Shown here in pieces: positions 24,411-33,409 of a stretch of 48,490 nt of DNA. A program made the translations under genes and the position numbers. The notes below the pieces were generated by a model that did no database searches, was not told the DNA's origin, and saw nothing but the letters and a program-made list of their open reading frames with translations. This DNA is from a virus. Numbering within the stretch: position 1 is the stretch's first letter; each line of letters starts with the position of its first letter. Location of the stretch: positions 1 to 48,490 of the IMG/VR virus record IMGVR_UViG_3300047550_003313. One strand, given 5' to 3'.

Positions 24411-24974
24411 ATGTCTCTTTGGGGCAATAACGATTCGGTTTATTCTACTGGCACGATTGCCGTAAATCTTGGAAATAATACCGTAACAGGAGCAGTTGGC
24501 GTTGTTACTTTTACCACTGCTGGAATTAAGACTGGTGATGTTATAACTGTTGGCACCGGTGCTACTTATGGTTATGCAGTTATTACTGGATTTACATCTA
24601 CAACTATTTCAATCGCAAATACAGCAAACTTTGTCTCTGGACTAACAACTGTTGCTGGTGCTACTTATAATATTTCTGAAGAACCAATTTACACTCTTGG
24701 TGATTCAATTTACAGAGCACCCGAGTCTAAGACAACTGGATTCTCAACCAGCCCAGTATTCACAGGAGTTGTTGGTGTAAGCACTGCTGAGCAGTATGTC
24801 GTTAACGCTGCTTCTGGAGATGCTCGCAAGTTTGCTCCACCTCACGCAGGTTGGGTTGGTATTGTGACTTATATTGATACTCATGGAAACTTGAGAGTAA
24901 AGTCTGAAACTCTAGTTGCTGGAAGCACTATTATTAATGATGCTGCAGACGATGCACTATTCCCAGATGCATGA
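24411..24974 (+). CDS. Probable virion structural protein
   Basis: 187 aa, rich in T, G, V, S and A and almost certainly all beta (alternating TVTGAVGVVTFTTAG, VITVGTGATYGYAVITGF). It begins MSLWGNNDSVYSTGT, typical of a conserved cyanophage family near structural genes. No enzyme motif. A late promoter immediately upstream supports a structural role. It could be a decoration or tail protein; not further resolved. Confidence 0.65.
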   Translation: MSLWGNNDSVYSTGTIAVNLGNNTVTGAVGVVTFTTAGIKTGDVITVGTGATYGYAVITGFTSTTISIANTANFVSGLTTVAGATYNISEEPIYTLGDSIYRAPESKTTGFSTSPVFTGVVGVSTAEQYVVNAASGDARKFAPPHAGWVGIVTYIDTHGNLRVKSETLVAGSTIINDAADDALFPDA

Positions 24975-24983
24975 TAATATGGT

Positions 24984-25355
24984 ATGAAATTTGATGAATT
25001 GAATGAAGACAACTATTTGTTATTCGCTATAAAATTTTATGATAATCCTCAAGCAGTTACAATGGAGGATTTTGAATCTGATTTAAAGAGAATACGATAT
25101 GTTAAAAGGTTGTTAAAAAGATACAAAAATACAGGTGAGCTCAAAACTCACCTTATTTTGAATCATCTCACAATACTTTTTAATGTATTCAATGATGCTG
25201 CTGTGCCTTTATTATTTTATAATTTGGATATGGAGTTATGGTCCTCAATCAAAAGTTTTCTTTTATTTTTGAATAGATTTCCCGAGTATCCAAGAACTCA
25301 AATACATGATATCAAAGAAGACGAAGAGTGTCTAAAACAACTACAAGCAATCTGA
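24984..25355 (+). CDS. Conserved cyanophage protein, 123 aa
   Basis: Mostly helical. Contains NYLLFAIKFYDNPQAVTMEDFESDLKR..YVKRLLKRY, then LILNHLTILFNVFNDAAVPLLFY and a C-terminal FPEYPRTQI. The same layout recurs in T4-like cyanophages, without known function. Overlaps the next start (TGATG). Confidence 0.6.
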   Translation: MKFDELNEDNYLLFAIKFYDNPQAVTMEDFESDLKRIRYVKRLLKRYKNTGELKTHLILNHLTILFNVFNDAAVPLLFYNLDMELWSSIKSFLLFLNRFPEYPRTQIHDIKEDEECLKQLQAI

Positions 25356-25558
25356 TGGATAAGTTAGATAAGTTAATTCAAATTATTCATAACATCAAAG
25401 AAGAAGGTGAAATTGCCAATGTAGTTGGTAATGGAGAAAAGTCTCTTGGATATAATATTGAGACTGGGACTCCTCCTGTTTGGAAGGGTAAAAAGAATTA
25501 TGCTAAAGGTGGAAAAGGGTCTCGTAAGTGGTGGTTACAATATCTTAAGCAAAAATAA
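25355..25558 (+). CDS. Small basic protein, 67 aa
   Basis: The ATG at 25355 overlaps the previous stop, so translation is coupled. An N-terminal helix (MDKLDKLIQIIHNIKEEGEIAN) is followed by a glycine/lysine-rich tail ending RKWWLQYLKQK. Could bind nucleic acid or membranes through the W/K-rich end. No family recognised. Confidence 0.5.
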   Translation: MDKLDKLIQIIHNIKEEGEIANVVGNGEKSLGYNIETGTPPVWKGKKNYAKGGKGSRKWWLQYLKQK

Positions 25559-25562
25559 TAAA

Positions 25563-25605
25563 AATAAATATTAGTAGATTTGTTATGAATTAATGTAGCA
25601 AATCT
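25563..25605 (+). promoter_or_regulatory. Late promoter-like AATAAATA with 5' hairpin
   Basis: AATAAATA (25563-25570), then AGATTTG (25576-25582) pairing with CAAATCT (25599-25605). A transcript starting near 25576 would carry the hairpin at its 5' end, before the gene at 25620. Confidence 0.4.
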
Positions 25606-25619
25606 CATATCCTCCGACG

Positions 25620-26033
25620 ATGTTTAATCAAAATACCTCATCCGACACGAAAATTGCCGTCTTAGAAGAGAGACTCTCATCCTATGAAGTTATGATGAGG
25701 AAAATAGACGAAGCAATTCAAATAATGGGGAAGACTAGTCAAAACATTAGTAAAATGCTGGCAGTCCATGAGGAAAAGATTGAAAATTGTAGTAAGACTG
25801 ATGATATGATATCAAATATGATTCATGAAATGAAAGAGGAAAATAAAGAGCAGCATAAAAAAGTATCTGAAAAAATTCAATCATTAGAAACAAAACTGGA
25901 GGAACTTGCTAAGTTTCGTTGGATAATCGCAGGGGCAGCGATCCTCTTATCCTTCGCAGTTTCCCAATCTCATATGGTCGTGGATATCTTGACACCAGAC
26001 CAAGCACCTGTTAAAGTAGAGAGCACGAAGTAA
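25620..26033 (+). CDS. Coiled-coil protein with C-terminal membrane anchor
   Basis: 137 aa. Residues about 10-95 are a long heptad-rich coiled coil (KIAVLEERLSSYEVMMRKIDEAI..., EKIQSLETKLEELAKF), followed by one transmembrane helix near 99-117 (WIIAGAAILLSFAVSQS). The layout resembles XhlA/hemolysin-type or spanin-like small phage proteins. Its role is not established. Confidence 0.6.
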   Translation: MFNQNTSSDTKIAVLEERLSSYEVMMRKIDEAIQIMGKTSQNISKMLAVHEEKIENCSKTDDMISNMIHEMKEENKEQHKKVSEKIQSLETKLEELAKFRWIIAGAAILLSFAVSQSHMVVDILTPDQAPVKVESTK

Positions 26034-26046
26034 TAACCTCTTCATA

Positions 26047-27018
26047 ATGGATTTGATTGACTCCAAATATATTGGACTCGTTTCTTCACGACTACAAAAA
26101 TTTAAGAGGGTCAAGGCAAATCTATACACCTTCCGATGTCCTCTTTGCGGAGACTCTAAACGCAATAAAAGCAAGACTAGGGGATACTTATACCCTGTAA
26201 AGAGTAACACTAACTTCAAGTGTCATAATTGTGGTGCCAGTATGTCCTTCAATAACTTCTTGAAGGAGTTGGACCCTGTGCTTCATAAGCAATATACACT
26301 TGAGAAGTTTAAGGAAGGATATACGGGTAAAAACTTCGTGGTTGAAGAACCAAAGTTTGAGTTTGCTAAACCCGTCTTCAAAAAGAAACTGGACTTACCC
26401 AAGGCATCAGAGAATCCTGCTGCCAGAGAATATCTGGAAAAGAGGAAACTGAATCCTGAAAAGTTTTATTATGCTGACAAATTCAAGGAGTGGGTGAATA
26501 CTCAAAAGCATACTTTCAGCGACATTCGTAAAGATGAGTGTCGCATTATTATACCAATGTATGATAGTGAAAGTAATCTCATCGGTTTTCAGGGAAGAGC
26601 ACTAGGTCCAAACCCTGTTAAATATATCACTGTGATGCTTTCTGATGACGCACCAAAAATCTATGGGATGGAGAAAATTGATTCTACGAAACCCATTTAC
26701 ATCGTTGAAGGACCCTTCGATTCCACATTTATACAAAATGCTGTTGCTATGTGTGGGTCCGACCTTGATATTAGGTCGTTTGGTTGGTGCGATTATATTT
26801 ACGTTTTTGATAACGAACCACGTAATCGAGAAATCGTCAACCGAATATCAAAAACCATCGACAGAGGCGACAAAGTAGTGATTTGGCCCATAACTATTCA
26901 GCACAAGGATATTAATGACTGTGTGCTTGCTGGACTTAATGTTATGGATGTGTTAAAATCAAATATCTACTCTGGTTTAGAAGCAAAAATCAAGTTTAAC
27001 AATTGGAAGAAAATATGA
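26047..27018 (+). CDS. 61: DNA primase gp61
   Basis: 323 aa. N-terminal zinc ribbon with C31, C34, C59 and C62 (CPLCGD...KCHNCG), then a TOPRIM domain with IYIVEGPFDSTFI and YVFDNEPRN. It synthesises RNA primers in complex with gp41. Its stop overlaps the nrdA start (ATGA), joining priming and nucleotide supply in one transcript. Confidence 0.9.
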   Translation: MDLIDSKYIGLVSSRLQKFKRVKANLYTFRCPLCGDSKRNKSKTRGYLYPVKSNTNFKCHNCGASMSFNNFLKELDPVLHKQYTLEKFKEGYTGKNFVVEEPKFEFAKPVFKKKLDLPKASENPAAREYLEKRKLNPEKFYYADKFKEWVNTQKHTFSDIRKDECRIIIPMYDSESNLIGFQGRALGPNPVKYITVMLSDDAPKIYGMEKIDSTKPIYIVEGPFDSTFIQNAVAMCGSDLDIRSFGWCDYIYVFDNEPRNREIVNRISKTIDRGDKVVIWPITIQHKDINDCVLAGLNVMDVLKSNIYSGLEAKIKFNNWKKI

Positions 27019-29315
27019 GTAACGGAACACAAGTCGTTAAAAGAAATGGTGCTACTGAAGTATTGGAGTTGAATAAACTTCATGTAATGGTAGAAGAGGC
27101 ATGTAAGGACCTTGCAGGGGTCTCTGCGAGTCAAGTTGAGATGCAATCTGGTATTCAATTCTATGATGGCATTACAACGGCAGAGATTCAGGAGATTCTG
27201 ATTCGGTCTGCTTCTGATCTAATTGACCTGGATCATCCTAATTATCAATTCGTCGCAGCACGTTTGCTTCTGTTTGCGATTCGTAAACAGATCTTTGGTC
27301 GTATGCATGAGGCACCAACTGTCAAACAACATGTGGATGAATGTATCAAAAAAGGAGTTTACGATGCGGAAATTGTGGACCTCTATACTGATGAAGAGTT
27401 TGAGAAACTTGAGTCTTTTATTGATCATGGTCGTGACTACTTGTTCACTTATGCAGGTCTACGTCAGGTCGTTGATAAGTACCTCGTGCAAGATAGAAGC
27501 ACTGGTGCCTTATATGAAACGCCACAATTTATGTACCTTTTGATTGCGGCAACTATTTTCTCCAAGTATCCTAAGGAAACCCGTCTAGACTACGTTAAGA
27601 GGTATTATGACGCAATCTCCAAACACAAGATCAACATTCCAACCCCCATCATGGCAGGAGTGCGAACGCCACTTAGACAATACGCTAGTTGTGTTCTGGT
27701 TGATGTTGATGACACCCTCGATAGTATCTTTACTAGCGATATGGCTATTGGCAGATATGTTGCACAAAGGGCGGGTATCGGTATCAACGCAGGTCGAATC
27801 CGTGGCATCAACGCTAAAATCAGAGGCGGAGAAGTGCAGCACACAGGTGTTGTTCCATTCCTCAAGAAGTTTGAAGCGACTGTCCGATGCTGTACTCAGA
27901 ATGGCATTAGAGGTGGATCAGCTACGGTTCACTTCCCCATTTGGCACCAAGAAATCGAAGACATCTTAGTATTGAAAAATAATAAGGGAACTGAGGACAA
28001 TCGTGTTCGTAAGTTAGACTACAGTATCCAAATCAGCAAACTCTTCTATGAACGATTCATTCAAAACGGAGAAGTCTCACTCTTCTCTCCACACGACGTT
28101 CCTGGTTTGTATGATGCTTTTGGCACTGATCGATTTGACGAGTTATATGTATCTTATGAACGAGATACATCTATTCCAAGAAAAACTATCGGCGCTCAAG
28201 AACTCTTTCTGAATCTTCTGAAAGAGAGGGCAGAGACTGGTCGTATTTACATTATGAATATTGACCATTGTAACTCCCATTCTTCTTTCCTTGATAAGGT
28301 TGAGATGAGTAACCTCTGCCAAGAAATAACTTTGCCAACTAAACCACTTCAACATATTGATGATACTGATGGTGAAATTGCTCTTTGTATTCTTAGTGCT
28401 ATTAATGTTGGTAAAATTAAGACTAATGAGGATCTTGAAAGTCTTTGTGATCTTGCTGTTAGGAGTCTTGATGAACTCATTGATTTCCAAGGATATCCCG
28501 TCAGAGCAGCAGAAATCGCCACCAGAGCACGTCGTTCTCTTGGAGTAGGATATATTGGTCTCGCACATTATCTTGCTAAGCATGGGGAGCATTATGACGA
28601 TCCTGGTGCCTGGAAACTGGTTCATGACTTGACTGAGGCATTTCAGTATTATCTGATTCAGGCAACAGTCAATCTTGCGAAAGAGAAAGGTGCCTGTGAG
28701 TATTCACATCGCACTAAGTATTCTCAGGGAATTCTTCCGATTGATACATACAAAAAGGACGTTGATGAAATCGTCCCTAATGAATTGAAGTATGATTGGG
28801 AAAGTCTTAGAGCACAGGTTAAGCAGTATGGGGTTAGAAACTCAACACTGTCCGCACAGATGCCATCGGAGAGCAGTTCCGTTGTGTCAAACGCAACCAA
28901 TGGAATCGAACCTCCTCGTGGATACCTGTCCGTTAAGAAGTCGAAAAAAGGACCTCTTAAGCAGATTGTCCCACAATATCAAACTCTCAAGAACAACTAT
29001 ACGCTTCTTTGGGATATGCCTAGCAACCGTGGTTATATCAACATTGTTGCTGTGATGCAAAAGTTCTTTGACCAAGCAATTTCTGGAAACTGGTCTTATA
29101 ATCCTGAAAACTATCCAGATAATGAAGTCCCAACTTCAGTAATGGCACAAGATCTTTTGATGACTTACAAAATGGGTTGGAAAACAAGTTATTATCAAAA
29201 CACCAATGATATGAAGAATGATGAAATACTTGAAGATAAAAAAGAAAAACTTGAATCTCTTCTTAATGATATTATGAGTAATGATGAATCTTCTTGTGAT
29301 AGTTGCACAATTTAG
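27015..29315 (+). CDS. nrdA: Ribonucleotide reductase alpha subunit (class Ia)
   Basis: 766 aa. N-terminal ATP-cone-like region, the catalytic barrel with ASCVLVDVDDTLDSI, NLCQEITLPTKP and MPSESSSVVSNATNGIEPPR, and a C-terminal CDSC pair for re-reduction. It makes deoxynucleotides from ribonucleotides with NrdB. The ATG at 27015 (ATGA overlap with gp61) is preferred over an upstream in-frame start. Cyanophages typically carry this pair to supply dNTPs. Confidence 0.93.
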   Translation: MSNGTQVVKRNGATEVLELNKLHVMVEEACKDLAGVSASQVEMQSGIQFYDGITTAEIQEILIRSASDLIDLDHPNYQFVAARLLLFAIRKQIFGRMHEAPTVKQHVDECIKKGVYDAEIVDLYTDEEFEKLESFIDHGRDYLFTYAGLRQVVDKYLVQDRSTGALYETPQFMYLLIAATIFSKYPKETRLDYVKRYYDAISKHKINIPTPIMAGVRTPLRQYASCVLVDVDDTLDSIFTSDMAIGRYVAQRAGIGINAGRIRGINAKIRGGEVQHTGVVPFLKKFEATVRCCTQNGIRGGSATVHFPIWHQEIEDILVLKNNKGTEDNRVRKLDYSIQISKLFYERFIQNGEVSLFSPHDVPGLYDAFGTDRFDELYVSYERDTSIPRKTIGAQELFLNLLKERAETGRIYIMNIDHCNSHSSFLDKVEMSNLCQEITLPTKPLQHIDDTDGEIALCILSAINVGKIKTNEDLESLCDLAVRSLDELIDFQGYPVRAAEIATRARRSLGVGYIGLAHYLAKHGEHYDDPGAWKLVHDLTEAFQYYLIQATVNLAKEKGACEYSHRTKYSQGILPIDTYKKDVDEIVPNELKYDWESLRAQVKQYGVRNSTLSAQMPSESSSVVSNATNGIEPPRGYLSVKKSKKGPLKQIVPQYQTLKNNYTLLWDMPSNRGYINIVAVMQKFFDQAISGNWSYNPENYPDNEVPTSVMAQDLLMTYKMGWKTSYYQNTNDMKNDEILEDKKEKLESLLNDIMSNDESSCDSCTI

Positions 29316-29360
29316 TTTCGTTAAATATAACAGTTGAGTTAGTTTAGTAAGAAAAAAATC

Positions 29361-30542
29361 ATGACATTTAGTTTCAAAAAAAATTCAGAGGAGAAACCAA
29401 TGGTCGAATCAATGACCGTTTTTAATTCTCAAGAAGTAGACACCAAAAAGCAACCCATGTTTTTTGGCCAACCATTAGGAATTCAAAGATATGATTCTTA
29501 CAAATATCCAGTTTTCGATAAACTAACAACTCAACAACTAGGTTACTTCTGGAGACCTGAAGAGGTCTCGCTTCAAAAAGACAGAGGAGATTATCAATCT
29601 CTTCGTCCAGAACAAAAACATATTTTTACCAGCAACCTGAAGTATCAGGTTATGTTAGATTCCGTTCAAGGAAGAGGTCCTGGTATGGCGTTCGCGCCTT
29701 ACTGCTCTCTTCCCGAACTGGAAGCGTGTATGAAGGTGTGGGAGTTTATGGAGATGATTCATTCTCGCTCATACACTTATATCATCAAAAACGTATATTC
29801 AGACCCATCTGAAGTTTTTGATACTATTCTCAGAGATGATAGAATTTTAGAACGTGCCGTGAGTGTCACTCAGGCATATAATGATTTCATCAATAGTGCT
29901 CAGCATTATGGTACATCTAATGAATGGGTTCACGCATTAGAACAAGTTCCATACGCACAAGAGGCAAGATATGAACTTAAACGAAAACTGTTCAGAGCAG
30001 TTGCAAATGTTAATATTCTTGAAGGTATTCGCTTTTATGTCAGTTTTGCTTGCAGTTTTGCATTTGGCGAACTCAAGCTTATGGAAGGAAGTGCAAAAAT
30101 CATCTCACTAATTGCTAGAGATGAGAATCAGCATCTGGTTATCACTCAAAACATTATGAATAAGTGGAAAGAAGGTGATGACCCTGAGATGGCACGAATT
30201 GCTAAAGAAGAGGAGCAATGGGTTTATAAGACCTTTGAAAACGCTGTAAACCAGGAAAAACTTTGGGCAGAATATCTGTTTAAAGACGGATCTATGATTG
30301 GTCTCAATGACAAATTGCTACAGCAGTATGTCGAATGGATTGCCAATCGTAGAATGAAGGCAATTGGTCTGAAACCACTTTATGACATTTCTGCGAAGAA
30401 TAATCCACTTCCCTGGACTTCTCATTGGATTGAATCAAAAGGATTGCAAGTCGCACCCCAGGAAACGGAACAAGAGACATATTTGATTGGTGGAATTAAG
30501 CATGATATGAAGTCTGATACTTTTTCTGGATTTCAGTTATGA
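29361..30542 (+). CDS. nrdB: Ribonucleotide reductase beta subunit
   Basis: 393 aa. Di-iron ligands are recognisable: D in VMLDSVQ, E and H in EFMEMIHSRSYTYI (the tyrosine after RS is the radical Tyr), E in LEGIRFYVSF, and E and H in RDENQHL. So it is a complete class Ia small subunit. It follows nrdA after 45 bases and is followed by a GIY-YIG endonuclease overlapping its stop. A second possible start (M14) cannot be excluded. Confidence 0.93.
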   Translation: MTFSFKKNSEEKPMVESMTVFNSQEVDTKKQPMFFGQPLGIQRYDSYKYPVFDKLTTQQLGYFWRPEEVSLQKDRGDYQSLRPEQKHIFTSNLKYQVMLDSVQGRGPGMAFAPYCSLPELEACMKVWEFMEMIHSRSYTYIIKNVYSDPSEVFDTILRDDRILERAVSVTQAYNDFINSAQHYGTSNEWVHALEQVPYAQEARYELKRKLFRAVANVNILEGIRFYVSFACSFAFGELKLMEGSAKIISLIARDENQHLVITQNIMNKWKEGDDPEMARIAKEEEQWVYKTFENAVNQEKLWAEYLFKDGSMIGLNDKLLQQYVEWIANRRMKAIGLKPLYDISAKNNPLPWTSHWIESKGLQVAPQETEQETYLIGGIKHDMKSDTFSGFQL

Positions 30543-31006
30543 ATTATTATGTTTATGTTTATTTGAGGGAGGATGGGACCCCTTACTATGTTGGTAAGGG
30601 GAAGGATAATAGGTGGAAACAAAAATCCCATAGTGTAGAGGTTCCACCTCCAGAAAGAGTTATTTTTCCATTACAAAATGTTGATGAAGAAACTGCATTA
30701 AATGAAGAAATTAATTTAATTTCTAAATGGGGCAGATTAAACAATAAAACTGGAATTCTAGAAAATAAAACTGATGGTGGAGATAAGCCACCAAAACAAT
30801 ATAAAAATTTATACACTCCCTATGAAAGAACTCCAGAAATAAGAGAAAAGTGTTCTAAATCATCTCATAGAAAAGGAAGACCTGGAAAACAAACTCCAGA
30901 AGAAATTGAAAGAAAGCGTGAATCAATGAGAAAAGTTTGGGCAGAAGGAAAAAGAAAAAAACTTCCTAGAGATTGTAATGGTAGATTTATAAAAAATGAA
31001 TCCTAA
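30539..31006 (+). CDS. GIY-YIG homing endonuclease
   Basis: 155 aa. The nuclease core is YYVYVYLREDG-PYYVGKGKDNRW with ETALNEEINLISKWGR (the metal-binding Glu) and NKTDGG. The C-terminal part (REKCSKSSHRKGR, TPEEIERKRESMRKVW) is NUMOD-like. It starts inside the nrdB stop (ATGA), so it was inserted without breaking nrdB, and its end overlaps a small gene. Targets of such endonucleases are often the flanking gene, here nrdB (inference). Confidence 0.85.
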   Translation: MNYYVYVYLREDGTPYYVGKGKDNRWKQKSHSVEVPPPERVIFPLQNVDEETALNEEINLISKWGRLNNKTGILENKTDGGDKPPKQYKNLYTPYERTPEIREKCSKSSHRKGRPGKQTPEEIERKRESMRKVWAEGKRKKLPRDCNGRFIKNES

Positions 31007-31142
31007 AATACTCAAAGATGATTCCAACTATGATGAATGGTGTGAGCAGGAAATCCTGAACGCATACCGAGAAGCAGCAGAATCCGATGAGTTTCTGTTT
31101 GGTGATTACGATTTCAAGAAAGAATGGTTAGAGGGTCGTTAA
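30996..31142 (+). CDS. Small acidic protein, 48 aa
   Basis: ATG at 30996 overlaps the endonuclease end by 11 bases. Sequence pattern: MNPKILKDDSNYDEWCEQEILNA... ending in EWLEGR. No domain recognised; rich in D, E and aromatics. The terminator stem starts inside its last codons. It probably followed nrdB directly before the endonuclease inserted. Confidence 0.55.
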   Translation: MNPKILKDDSNYDEWCEQEILNAYREAAESDEFLFGDYDFKKEWLEGR

Positions 31143-31156
31143 GACCCTCTTTTTTT
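31131..31156 (+). terminator. Intrinsic terminator of the nrd unit
   Basis: GAGGGTC (31131-31137), loop GTTAA, GACCCTC (31143-31149), seven T. It overlaps the end of the 48-aa gene. Confidence 0.9.
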
Positions 31157-31163
31157 ATAAATA
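31156..31163 (+). promoter_or_regulatory. T4-type late promoter
   Basis: Exact TATAAATA joined to the terminator T-run, 30 bases before the gene at 31193; same arrangement as at 24342-24379. Confidence 0.8.
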
Positions 31164-31192
31164 AAATTATAGAAAAAACCAAAAAGAAAAAA

Positions 31193-32710
31193 ATGTCTAG
31201 AATTACTGGAAGTGACGCACAGGGATTGATGGAAGCATATGCTGCTGTTTATGCTCCACAAGAAATCACCGAAGAGCAAATTTGGGAAGAAGTTGAAGTA
31301 TGGGTAAATTCACTTGTAGAAGAAGGTTATGACCTGAGTGAGTATACTTGGGAAGATATGTATGAGGAGTATCTGAAAGAATATACAAGACAAGCAGATA
31401 GACCAGGACAGACCCCTGCAGAAGCAAAAGCCGCTGAGAAAGCTGCTAAAGAGAGAGGAGCATCTGCTGCAAGGGCATATCAAGCAAAGGCGGATGCTTA
31501 TAAACCAGGTGGTTTAGTTGGTGGTGTAAAAGATCTTTTAAGAGCTCTGCCAAAAGGTCAAGGAAAAATGGATAGTGATCTTGGAAAGCCAGATTCGACC
31601 GTTAAACCTACCACAGCAAAACCAACACAATCTGCATTGGCAGGTAAAGTAAGTTACAATGATCCAAAGAAGTTGAGTGCTGATGCTGCCAAAGATTTAA
31701 AAAATAGATATCCACAAAATTTTAGAAATAGTAGTGGAGGCGACGGTGGCAATGGTCGTGGAGGATCTTCCCAACCACCAACTGCTAAGCAAAAGCCAAC
31801 ATTTACGCCACAGAGTGGTAATAAGGCAAAGGACATGGCAACTTGGGCAAAAGCGAATCCAACTCTTGCCGCTAAAGTTACCCCCGCAGGCACTCAAAAA
31901 GGTACTGGACAAAGCACCATGGCAAAGCAGGCTGCAGAATTACGTGCTATAAGACCATCTCAAGCACCTGCTGCAGCATCTAGCACCTCTCCTGCTGCTT
32001 CAGGAAGCGTTGCTCCTGCCACTTCTAAACTTGCAGCAACTCCAAAACCAACCCCAGTAGCACCTAACAGAGCAACTGGGTCTAAGAAGCCAGGAAGTGC
32101 CTTTGAGCAGTTTGATGCTTATGATGTAGTTCTTGAGTATCTCTTGGATAACGGGCACGCAGACACCGTAGACGAGGCACATTATGTAATGATGGAAATG
32201 GATGGTGAGACCATTGCAGACATCTTTGAAGGTAGAAGAACAAGTCTAAGTGCTCTCTCAAGAGAATCACAACAGCGTAAAGCAGATAAAGAAAGAGGAA
32301 GACCAGAAACTAAGGCGGAAATACATGGCAGATTGATGCTAGGAAAATTCCGTCCAAGTGCTTCACCAGAAGAGAGGGCTGAAGGTGGTCGTGAGAGACT
32401 TAAGGATAGAGGAAAGGTTCCTAAGAAAGGTGGTAAGGATATGTTTGAGCAAGTCCTTGAGCACCTAATTTCTGAAGGTTATGCTGAAACTGAAGAGGCA
32501 GCAATTGAAATTATTGCAAATATGAGTGAAGAGTGGAAGCAGAGTATTGTTGAGCAATCTGCTATTGCTTCAAGAGCTGCTGCGGTTGTAGATGACCAAA
32601 GAAGAGGTTCTCATGGTATGGCGCATGACCAAAAAATGACTGGCGATTCTATTAAAAAGTTAAATAGATATAAGGGTCCTAGAGTCACTCCTGGATTGCC
32701 AGGAGCTTGA
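31193..32710 (+). CDS. Acidic repeat protein, probably virion-associated
   Basis: 505 aa. Three related segments of about 40 residues: one near the N-terminus (EEVEVWVNSLVEEGYDLSEYTWEDMYEEYL), one near 308 (YDVVLEYLLDNGHADTVDEAHYVMMEMDGETI) and one near 420 (MFEQVLEHLISEGYAETEEAAIEIIANMS). Between them are A/P/K/T-rich linkers. LMEA near residue 13 could be a prohead-protease site. The ATG at 31193 is chosen because it follows the late promoter; upstream in-frame sequence crosses the terminator. Structural role inferred. Confidence 0.65.
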   Translation: MSRITGSDAQGLMEAYAAVYAPQEITEEQIWEEVEVWVNSLVEEGYDLSEYTWEDMYEEYLKEYTRQADRPGQTPAEAKAAEKAAKERGASAARAYQAKADAYKPGGLVGGVKDLLRALPKGQGKMDSDLGKPDSTVKPTTAKPTQSALAGKVSYNDPKKLSADAAKDLKNRYPQNFRNSSGGDGGNGRGGSSQPPTAKQKPTFTPQSGNKAKDMATWAKANPTLAAKVTPAGTQKGTGQSTMAKQAAELRAIRPSQAPAAASSTSPAASGSVAPATSKLAATPKPTPVAPNRATGSKKPGSAFEQFDAYDVVLEYLLDNGHADTVDEAHYVMMEMDGETIADIFEGRRTSLSALSRESQQRKADKERGRPETKAEIHGRLMLGKFRPSASPEERAEGGRERLKDRGKVPKKGGKDMFEQVLEHLISEGYAETEEAAIEIIANMSEEWKQSIVEQSAIASRAAAVVDDQRRGSHGMAHDQKMTGDSIKKLNRYKGPRVTPGLPGA

Positions 32711-32730
32711 TATAAAACTCACATAACTCT

Positions 32731-32758
32731 AAGCACCCTCTTGACAGGGTGCTTTTTT
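32731..32758 (+). terminator. Intrinsic terminator
   Basis: AAGCACCCT (32731-32739), loop CTTGAC, AGGGTGCTT (32746-32754), six T. Confidence 0.92.
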
Positions 32759-32769
32759 ATTGCTAGACT
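32741..32769 (+). promoter_or_regulatory. Promoter embedded in a terminator
   Basis: TTGACA (32741-32746) in the terminator loop, 17 bp, TAGACT (32764-32769) with TGC before it as an extended -10. Confidence 0.55.
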
Positions 32770-32788
32770 ACCTTTGTCCCGGTTGAAG

Positions 32789-32796
32789 GATAAATA
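32789..32796 (+). promoter_or_regulatory. Late promoter variant
   Basis: GATAAATA, 22 bases before the gene at 32818. Confidence 0.65.
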
Positions 32797-32817
32797 ATAG
32801 CTCTAAGATACTATAAG

Positions 32818-33267
32818 ATGAGCTATGAGAATCCTTGGAGATATAATGACCAAGTGTTTGACTCTGATGATATTGGGGACTACTTTGGGTTTGTTTATCT
32901 CATTACCAATCAGTCAAACCAACGAAAATACATTGGTAGAAAATATTTTTGGTCCTTTAGAAAGCCACCAGGCAAAAAAAGAAAAGTAAAACAAGAATCA
33001 GATTGGAAGAGATACTATGGTTCTTGTTTTGAATTGAAAGAAGATGTAAAGAAATATGGTAAAGAGACCTTCAGTAGAGTCATTCTAAGTCTTCATACTG
33101 CAAAAATGGATTGTAACTATGAGGAAACAAGGCAACTTTTTCTAAATAATGTGTTGAAAGAATCACTTGACGATGGAGTGCCTATGTATTATAATCAAAA
33201 TATACTCGGCAGATATTTGAAAAAAGATTATGGTAACTTTGGAACAGACTCTTCGGGAGTCACATGA
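32818..33267 (+). CDS. GIY-YIG-like putative endonuclease of the structural region
   Basis: 149 aa. FGFVYLITNQSNQRKYIGRKYFWS is a GIY-YIG core, followed by ESDWKRYYGSCFELKEDVKKYGKETF and NYEETRQLF. Unlike the homing endonucleases it lacks NUMOD modules and is a conserved T4-like phage family, often found near packaging or structural genes. It has its own late promoter. A packaging-related or structure-specific nuclease role is possible. Confidence 0.7.
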   Translation: MSYENPWRYNDQVFDSDDIGDYFGFVYLITNQSNQRKYIGRKYFWSFRKPPGKKRKVKQESDWKRYYGSCFELKEDVKKYGKETFSRVILSLHTAKMDCNYEETRQLFLNNVLKESLDDGVPMYYNQNILGRYLKKDYGNFGTDSSGVT

Positions 33268-33406
33268 TTGGGCAATTGATAGAATTCATGAATTGTCTGA
33301 TATTGACATCGAAGCAGCACACGCAATTCAATCAGAATTTTGTGAATGGTTGAATCCTGATATTGAAGAGCATGATATTTTTTCACTAGAATACATAGGA
33401 GACTAA
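33230..33406 (+). CDS. Small acidic protein, 58 aa
   Basis: Overlaps the endonuclease-like gene by 38 bases in another frame. It begins MVTLEQTLRESHDWAIDRIHEL and ends IFSLEYIGD. Helical and acidic, no domain recognised. The C39-like peptidase gene starts three bases after its stop, so translation is probably coupled. Confidence 0.5.
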   Translation: MVTLEQTLRESHDWAIDRIHELSDIDIEAAHAIQSEFCEWLNPDIEEHDIFSLEYIGD

Positions 33407-33409
33407 AAA